This document shows, in pieces, positions 59,490-64,000 of a DNA stretch of 64,000 nt. The position numbers were made by a program, and so were the translations under genes. The stretch is from Paraplanobispora takensis (GTDB taxonomy: Bacteria > Actinomycetota > Actinomycetes > Streptosporangiales > Streptosporangiaceae). Location: NCBI RefSeq assembly GCF_016863195.1, contig NZ_BOOK01000005.1:1-64000 (forward strand), written 5' to 3'. Positions within the stretch are counted from its first letter, which is position 1, and each line of letters starts with the position of its first letter. The notes beneath the pieces were generated by a model. The model made no database searches, was not told the origin of the DNA, and worked only from the letters and a program-made list of their open reading frames with translations.

Positions 59490-60149
59490 ATGAAACGGCT
59501 GGGGCCCGTTCTCACGCTGGCGTCCGGCGCGGTCATCGCCGTCGCGCTCGGAGCGCTCAGCGCCACCACCTCACCGACGATTCAGAACGCAAACGCGCAG
59601 GGCCAGGAGGCTCCGGCGGTCGAGGCCACCTCCGAGGCCTCCGCCGCGCCCAAGCCCGTCAAGACCGCCAAGCCGGTTCCGGCCAGGGCCGACTACGCCG
59701 GCCGGGTCAAGGGCAACGGCGGGCTCATCGCCATCTCCATCCGCAACGGCAAGGCCGTCGGCTACTTCTGCGACGGCAGGGTCGAGGCCTGGCTCAAGGG
59801 CAAGGCCGCCGACGGCAAGATCACGCTGACCGGTGCCCGCAACGCCTCCCTCGAGGCGAACCTGGGCGGCGGCCGGGCCTCGGGGACGCTGGAGTTCGGC
59901 GCCAAGTCGTGGGAGTTCACCGCGCCCACGGTCAAGAAGCCCTCCGGCCTCTACCGGGCCAGCGCCGTCGTCCGCGGCGCGCAGGTCAAAGCCGGCTGGA
60001 TCTACCTGCCCGACGGCAGCCGGGTCGGTCTGCTCTCCGTCGACGACGAGCCCGTCGACGTCGCGATCCCCGAGCCCGGCGAGAACGCGACCGTCAACGG
60101 CGAAGAGGTCGACCCCAAGGACGTCGACGAGTTCATAGGGGAGTTCTGA
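59490..60149 (+). CDS. Secreted or membrane-anchored hypothetical protein
   Basis: A 219-residue protein with an N-terminal hydrophobic helix (residues 5-25), an Ala/Pro/Lys-rich linker (residues 40-70) and a beta-rich globular domain starting DYAGRVKGNGGLIAISIRNG, with one cysteine (GYFCDGR). The tail is acidic. The ATG follows AGGGAG; a GTG/TTG-less frame upstream gives no better start. It is translationally coupled to the DUF6529 membrane protein through TGATG, so they probably act together outside the cell membrane. Confidence 0.78.
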   Translation: MKRLGPVLTLASGAVIAVALGALSATTSPTIQNANAQGQEAPAVEATSEASAAPKPVKTAKPVPARADYAGRVKGNGGLIAISIRNGKAVGYFCDGRVEAWLKGKAADGKITLTGARNASLEANLGGGRASGTLEFGAKSWEFTAPTVKKPSGLYRASAVVRGAQVKAGWIYLPDGSRVGLLSVDDEPVDVAIPEPGENATVNGEEVDPKDVDEFIGEF

Positions 60150-60712
60150 TGCACGAGAACACGCAGGTCTCTCGGCTTCCGCAGCCGCAGAGCCTCGCCC
60201 CGCTGCTCGTCCCGCTCGTCGTCGGCGGCCTCGTGGCGGTCGCGCTGGGCGTGTACGGACGCCTGCACACGCCCACCGGCTACGCGGTCGGCCCGGCCGG
60301 GTTCTCCGGCCCGCTGGCGATGAAGGCCTGGCTCACCACCGGCGCGTTCCTGCTGGTGCTGGTCCAGCTGTTCTCCGCGCTGGTGATGTGGGGCAGGATC
60401 AAGATGGACGCCCCGTGGGCCCCCGCTCTGCACCGCTGGTCGGGCCGGCTGGCGTTCGTCCTGACGATCCCGGTGGCGTTCCACTGCCTGTACGCCCTGG
60501 GCGCCCAGTTCGACGTGCCGCGCGTGATGATCCACTCACTGCTGGGCTGCTTCTTCTACGGTGTCTTCACCGCGAAGATGCTCGCCCTGCCCAAGCGCGG
60601 GCTGCCCGGTTGGACCCTCCCGGTGCTGGGCGGGCTGACGTTCACCGCGCTGACCGGGCTCTGGCTGACCTCGTCGTTCTGGTTCTTCACCACCATCGGG
60701 ATCAAGTTCTAG
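60149..60712 (+). CDS. DUF6529 five-helix membrane protein, possible heme binder
   Basis: A 187-residue protein with five predicted helices. Histidines lie inside or at the ends of helices 3 and 4: LHRWSGRLAF, VAFHCLYALG and VMIHSLLGCF, a spacing reminiscent of cytochrome b561/ferric reductase-like di-heme proteins. That is a resemblance, not a demonstrated homology. Its start overlaps the upstream secreted-protein stop. The 3' end overlaps the convergent lyase gene by 11 bp. Confidence 0.78.
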   Translation: MHENTQVSRLPQPQSLAPLLVPLVVGGLVAVALGVYGRLHTPTGYAVGPAGFSGPLAMKAWLTTGAFLLVLVQLFSALVMWGRIKMDAPWAPALHRWSGRLAFVLTIPVAFHCLYALGAQFDVPRVMIHSLLGCFFYGVFTAKMLALPKRGLPGWTLPVLGGLTFTALTGLWLTSSFWFFTTIGIKF

Positions 60713-61649
60713 TCTCCGGCGGGGTGAAGGCGGTGGTCCGGGGGAGCCCTGCCGCGCGCCCCTTGGCCGCCACCACCAGCGCCATCTTCCGGGACGCCTC
60801 GTCGATCATCTCGTCGCCGAGCATGACCGCGCCGCGCTTCTCCACCGTCGTGTAGTACTCGTACGCGTCGAGGATGAGCTCGGCGTGGTCGTAGTCCTCC
60901 TGCGACGGCGAGAACACCTCGTTGGCCGCCTCCACCTGCGTGGGGTGGAGCACCCACTTGCCGTCGAACCCCAGCGCCGCCGCGCGCCCGGCCACCCGGC
61001 GGTAGCCGTCCAGGTCCTTGATCGCGAGATACGGTCCGTCGACGGCCTGCAGGTCGTTGGCGCGGGCGGCCATCAGGATGCGCATCAGGATGTAGTGGTA
61101 GGCGTCGCCCTCGGTGTAACCGGGCGGCTGCTCGCCCACCACCAGGGTCCGCATGTTGATCGAGGCCATGAAGTCGGCGGGGCCGAAGACCAGCGTCTCC
61201 AGGCGGGGCGAGGCCCCGGCGATGGCGTCCACGTTGACCAGGCCGCGGGCGTTCTCGATCTGCGCCTCGATGCCGATCCGGCCGACCGGCAGCCCGTTGG
61301 CCTTCTCGATCTGGCCGAGCAGCGTGTCCAGCCAGATCACCTGGGTGGCGTCCTCGACCTTGGGCAGCATCAGGCAGTCGAGGAACTCCCCCGCGCCCTC
61401 GACGACCTCGATGACGTCGCGGTAGGTCCACTGCGTGCCGACGTCGTTGACCCGCACCACCCGGACCTTGCCCGACCAGTCGCCCTCGCGCAGAGCGGCC
61501 ACGATGTTCTTGCGGGCCCCCTCCTTGGCCAGCGGCGCGACGGAGTCCTCCAGATCGAGGAAGACCTCGTCGGCGGACAGTCCCTGCGCCTTCTCCAGGA
61601 ACCGGGGGTTGCTGCCGGGGACCGCGAGGCACGAACGACGGGAGCGCAT
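60702..61649 (-). CDS. CitE-like HpcH/HpaI family CoA-ester lyase
   Basis: A 315-residue protein of the citrate lyase beta/malyl-CoA lyase group: SCLAVPGSNPRFLEKA, VFLDLEDSVAP, RVNDVGTQW, LPKVEDA, IEAQIENARGL, FGPADFMAS, and WVLHPTQVEAANEVFSPS. Glu and Asp of the last motifs bind the magnesium ion. ATG chosen over a GTG two codons upstream because remembered homologues start MRSRRSCLAV. It cleaves or forms a C-C bond in a malyl/methylmalyl-CoA-type ester; exact substrate unknown. Confidence 0.9.
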   Translation of the reverse strand: MRSRRSCLAVPGSNPRFLEKAQGLSADEVFLDLEDSVAPLAKEGARKNIVAALREGDWSGKVRVVRVNDVGTQWTYRDVIEVVEGAGEFLDCLMLPKVEDATQVIWLDTLLGQIEKANGLPVGRIGIEAQIENARGLVNVDAIAGASPRLETLVFGPADFMASINMRTLVVGEQPPGYTEGDAYHYILMRILMAARANDLQAVDGPYLAIKDLDGYRRVAGRAAALGFDGKWVLHPTQVEAANEVFSPSQEDYDHAELILDAYEYYTTVEKRGAVMLGDEMIDEASRKMALVVAAKGRAAGLPRTTAFTPPETRT

Positions 61650-61809
61650 GGCCACACCGTAGCGGCCGCCCGCCCGGCCGCGGCAGACCGGTCCGGCCTA
61701 TGGCGGTCATACAAAGTCTCGGCCCCGTTCTTGGAGCCACCCCCGTGCAGGTCTCCAGTGCGATGTCCGAATAATGGGCACGACGCCTCGGTAAAGGGAG
61801 ACATACACG

Positions 61810-62379
61810 ATGGCAAACGCTTCCTCGGTGGCCCGGCCCGCCGTACTGTCCGACCTCATCCCCGGCACCCGGGTCCGCGACGTCGCGCTCGTCGTCGGCG
61901 GCGCCGCGCTGACCGGCCTGGCCGCGCAGCTCAGCTTCCCGATGTGGCCGGTCCCGGTCACCGGCCAGACCTTCGCCGTACTGCTGGTCGGCGCGACCCT
62001 CGGCATGGGCCGCGCGGCGCTGAGCATGGCGCTCTACATGGCCGTGGGCATCGCGGGCGTGCCGTGGTTCGCGGAGGGCGCCTCGGGCTTCGGCGGCCCC
62101 ACCTTCGGCTACGTCGTCGGCTTCATCGCCGCCGCCGCCGTGGTCGGCAAGCTCGCCGAGCGCGGCGGCGACCGCACCGTCGCCCGCACGGTCGGCACGA
62201 TGGTCCTGGGCAACCTGGTCATCTACGCCTTCGGCCTGCCGGTCCTCATGGCCACCCTGGGCCTGGGCCTGGGCAAGGCGCTCGCGGTGGGTGTGATCCC
62301 CTTCCTCGTCGGCGACGCGATCAAGATCGCCGTCGCGGCCGGTCTGCTCCCGGCGGCCTGGAAGCTCGCCCGCCGCTGA
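61810..62379 (+). CDS. bioY: Biotin transporter BioY
   Basis: A 189-residue S-component with six hydrophobic helices and the BioY signature PVPVTGQTFAVLLVGATLG near residue 55, followed by the YMAVGIAGVPWFAEG loop. BioY takes up biotin with an ECF module or alone. An AAAGGGAG lies upstream of the ATG. No bioM/bioN genes are adjacent. It is divergent from the CitE-like gene. Confidence 0.95.
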   Translation: MANASSVARPAVLSDLIPGTRVRDVALVVGGAALTGLAAQLSFPMWPVPVTGQTFAVLLVGATLGMGRAALSMALYMAVGIAGVPWFAEGASGFGGPTFGYVVGFIAAAAVVGKLAERGGDRTVARTVGTMVLGNLVIYAFGLPVLMATLGLGLGKALAVGVIPFLVGDAIKIAVAAGLLPAAWKLARR

Positions 62380-62389
62380 TCTCACGATC

Positions 62390-62434
62390 CTGTACGGCCT
62401 GCGCCCCGGAATCCGCGGGGCGCAGGCCGTACAG
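62390..62434 (+). terminator. Strong hairpin after bioY
   Basis: A perfect 18-bp stem CTGTACGGCCTGCGCCCC with a 9-nt loop ends 7 bp before the next start codon, leaving no room for a separate promoter. Confidence 0.8.
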
Positions 62435-62441
62435 TCGTTTC

Positions 62442-62822
62442 ATGAGCGTGATCGAAGAGGGCGCCAAGAAGTCGAGCGTCCTGTGGCTCTCGCTGGACCG
62501 GCCCCGGCTGGCCTGGCACACCTGGCACGAGGGCGCGATCTACCTGGTCACCGGGGGCGGCGAGCAGGAGCTGCCCGGCCTGACCGGCTCCGGCCGGGTC
62601 GAGGTGACGCTGCGCAGCAAGGACAACGGCGGGCGGCTGGTCGTCTTCGACGCCTCCGTCGAGGTGGTCGACCAGGCCGCGCACGCCGAGGCGGTCGCGG
62701 CCCTGGCCAAGGACCGGCTCAACGCCGCCGACGGTGCGACCATGACCGACCGCTGGGCCGCCGAGTCCCAGGTCGTACGGCTCACGCCGCGGGAGGCCGC
62801 CCCCCTGAGCGCACCCGCGTGA
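62442..62822 (+). CDS. Conserved hypothetical protein
   Basis: A 126-residue soluble protein MSVIEEGAKKSSVLWLSLD with WHTWHEGAIYLVTGGGEQE. The alternating beta pattern is reminiscent of flavin-reductase/PPOX-type split barrels, but no conserved cofactor motif can be assigned. There is no SD, since the hairpin following bioY ends 7 bp before the ATG. Conserved hypotheticals of this size occur at this position in related genomes, from memory. Function unknown. Confidence 0.68.
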   Translation: MSVIEEGAKKSSVLWLSLDRPRLAWHTWHEGAIYLVTGGGEQELPGLTGSGRVEVTLRSKDNGGRLVVFDASVEVVDQAAHAEAVAALAKDRLNAADGATMTDRWAAESQVVRLTPREAAPLSAPA

Positions 62823-62894
62823 GCCCGGGCCCGTCCCCGGGGGCGCCGGCCCGTCGCGCGGGCCCTGCCCGTCCTGTGCGCGCGGGCCCGCCGG

Positions 62895-63839
62895 TCACCC
62901 GACCGGCACCGGCTCCCCGGACTCCCGGACGGCGACGGGCAGGTCGGCCGTGGCCCGCTGGGCGAGATAGGCCCCGGTCAGCACGATCAGGCCACCGATG
63001 ATCTGGAAGACGCCCAGCGCCTCCCCGACCAGCACCCAGGCGATCACCGCCCCGGCGATGACCTCCAGTGAGGCGACCGTGGAGCCGACCGCGGCCGACA
63101 GCCTGCGGACCGCGGTGACGCCGAGGATGTAGGCGACGACCGTGGCGATCACGATCATCCACAGCACCGCCCCCAGCACCGGGACGGCGTACCCGCCCTC
63201 GGGTGCGGCGGTCAGCGTGAGGGCCTGCCACGGGATGTCCCACGGCCGGGAGATCGGCACCAGCACGACGGCCGCGCCGGCCAGGCCCCAGGCGATCAGC
63301 CCCAGCGGGTCCACGTCGTCGCCGAAGCCGTCGCTGAGCAGGAAGTACCCGGCGCAGCACGCCGCGGCGCCGAAGGCCAGCAGCAGGCCGAACGGGTCCA
63401 GGCTCAGGCCCGACCAGGCCTCCACCACGATGCCCAGGCCGACGACCGCCACCACGGCCCCGGTGAAGGCCGCACGCGGCAGCCGTACCCGGCGCACGAA
63501 GCGCACCCACAGCACGACGAGCACCGGCGAGGTGAACTCGATCAGCAGGGTGACGCCCACCGGCAGCCGTGTGATCGCCGCGAAGTAGAGCGCCTGCACG
63601 CCGGCCACCGCGACCACCGCGTAGGCCAGGAAGAACGGCAGGCGCGAGCGCGGGATGCGCAGGGCGCGGGGCCTGACCGCCGCCAGGATGCCGAGCAGCA
63701 GCAGCCCGGCCCCGGCCATCCGCACCCAGACCGCCTCCAGCGGCGTCAGCCCGGCGGCCCCGAGGTATTTGGCCATCGGTCCGGAGAAGGCGAAGCACCA
63801 GGAGGACGCGAACGCGATCAGCAGGCCTGCACGCCTCAT
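62895..63839 (-). CDS. EamA/DMT-family transporter
   Basis: A 314-residue ten-helix protein of the drug/metabolite transporter superfamily. The two EamA halves are visible: the first has LPVGVTLLIEFTSPVLVVLW, the second AAVGSTVASLEVIAGAVIAW and the closing helices. Such proteins export amino acids or related metabolites; substrate cannot be assigned. ATG start, RBS weak. It faces the hypothetical gene convergently. Confidence 0.93.
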   Translation of the reverse strand: MRRAGLLIAFASSWCFAFSGPMAKYLGAAGLTPLEAVWVRMAGAGLLLLGILAAVRPRALRIPRSRLPFFLAYAVVAVAGVQALYFAAITRLPVGVTLLIEFTSPVLVVLWVRFVRRVRLPRAAFTGAVVAVVGLGIVVEAWSGLSLDPFGLLLAFGAAACCAGYFLLSDGFGDDVDPLGLIAWGLAGAAVVLVPISRPWDIPWQALTLTAAPEGGYAVPVLGAVLWMIVIATVVAYILGVTAVRRLSAAVGSTVASLEVIAGAVIAWVLVGEALGVFQIIGGLIVLTGAYLAQRATADLPVAVRESGEPVPVG

Positions 63840-63969
63840 ACAGCACCATCCATGTAACTACCGTCTTAGTCTTTTGATGCTGTCACGGTGTGACGGGTGG
63901 GGGCAAGTGGCATCCGGTATATGGGCGTGCCATGGGACTGTGTCCGGGGATACGGCCTACGCTTCAAAT

Positions 63970-64000
63970 GTGAGGATCTTCATCGCCCGGCTCGCCGGCA
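63970..64000 (+). CDS. Start of a further gene (MgtE/PRC-barrel-like), truncated at the window edge
   Basis: Ten codons are visible (VRIFIARLAG). They resemble the N-terminus of MgtE-like PRC-barrel/CBS proteins that begin MRxFxARLAGxxVFD. A TACGCT -10 element lies seven bases before the GTG and no SD is present, so a leaderless message is likely. The call rests on ten residues and is tentative. Confidence 0.35.
   Translation, partial: MRIFIARLAG

Overview
The window is very GC-rich and actinobacterial: many GTG and a few TTG starts, tightly packed genes, a WhiB-family regulator, mycoredoxin, Ku, AdnAB and an IdeR-type iron box. Protein style and gene content suggest the Streptosporangiaceae (Nonomuraea/Streptosporangium type); this is inference from remembered families. 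The gene order also follows, from memory, the Mycobacterium tuberculosis Rv3195-Rv3211 block: DUF2342 protease, ThiF-like protein, ABC1 kinase, whiB7, uvrD2, mycoredoxin, nudC, adnB/adnA, ATL protein, moeZ, TetR, DUF3107, ferritin-like protein and a DEAD-box helicase. Lineage-specific cassettes are inserted between these conserved genes.

Layout. 1-9.4 kb: a partial SDR gene, DUF2342 zinc protease, Nudix hydrolase, EEP phosphatase, a DUF2064/YgjP-like pair, enoyl-CoA hydratase, a gene-free stretch with two DnaA boxes, ThiF-like protein and ABC1 kinase. 9.4-14.2 kb: an 840-bp gene-free region, then a small ORF, whiB7 with a long attenuator leader (102-codon uORF), tesB and uvrD2. 14.3-16.8 kb: secreted esterase, mycoredoxin, nudC. 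17.0-21.5 kb: an iron-regulated three-gene siderophore operon (ATP-grasp plus two IucA/IucC synthetases). 21.6-28.9 kb: adnB and adnA. 28.9-33.5 kb: GH20 hexosaminidase and a TagF-like polymerase. 33.5-38.9 kb: ATL protein, a hypothetical gene, and a tandem duplication of a [membrane-anchored protein + mycosin-like protease] module. 39.0-39.8 kb: membrane protein plus winged-helix regulator under an array of GGAAAGT boxes. 40-45 kb: moeZ, a hydrolase, three paralogous small secreted SH3-like proteins, ku. 45-50 kb: small acidic protein, TetR, DUF3107, ferritin-like protein, rhlE with an apparent CTG start. 50-55 kb: hydrolase, MpaB-like oxygenase, RecB-like nuclease, MBL hydrolase, MarC, DUF6758. 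55-64 kb: Nudix, a large membrane beta-propeller protein, a secreted/DUF6529 membrane pair, CitE-like lyase, bioY, a hypothetical gene, an EamA transporter and the first codons of one more gene.

DNA repair (UvrD2, AdnAB, Ku, ATL, a RecB-like nuclease), redox and drug-stress response (WhiB7, mycoredoxin, NudC) and cell-envelope functions dominate. The most unusual signals are the duplicated protease module, a dispersed repeat whose hairpin arms differ by compensatory changes, the whiB7 leader, the GGAAAGT-box promoter, and tandem repeats beginning at or near stop codons. No tRNA, rRNA, CRISPR array, insertion sequence or prophage gene was recognised.
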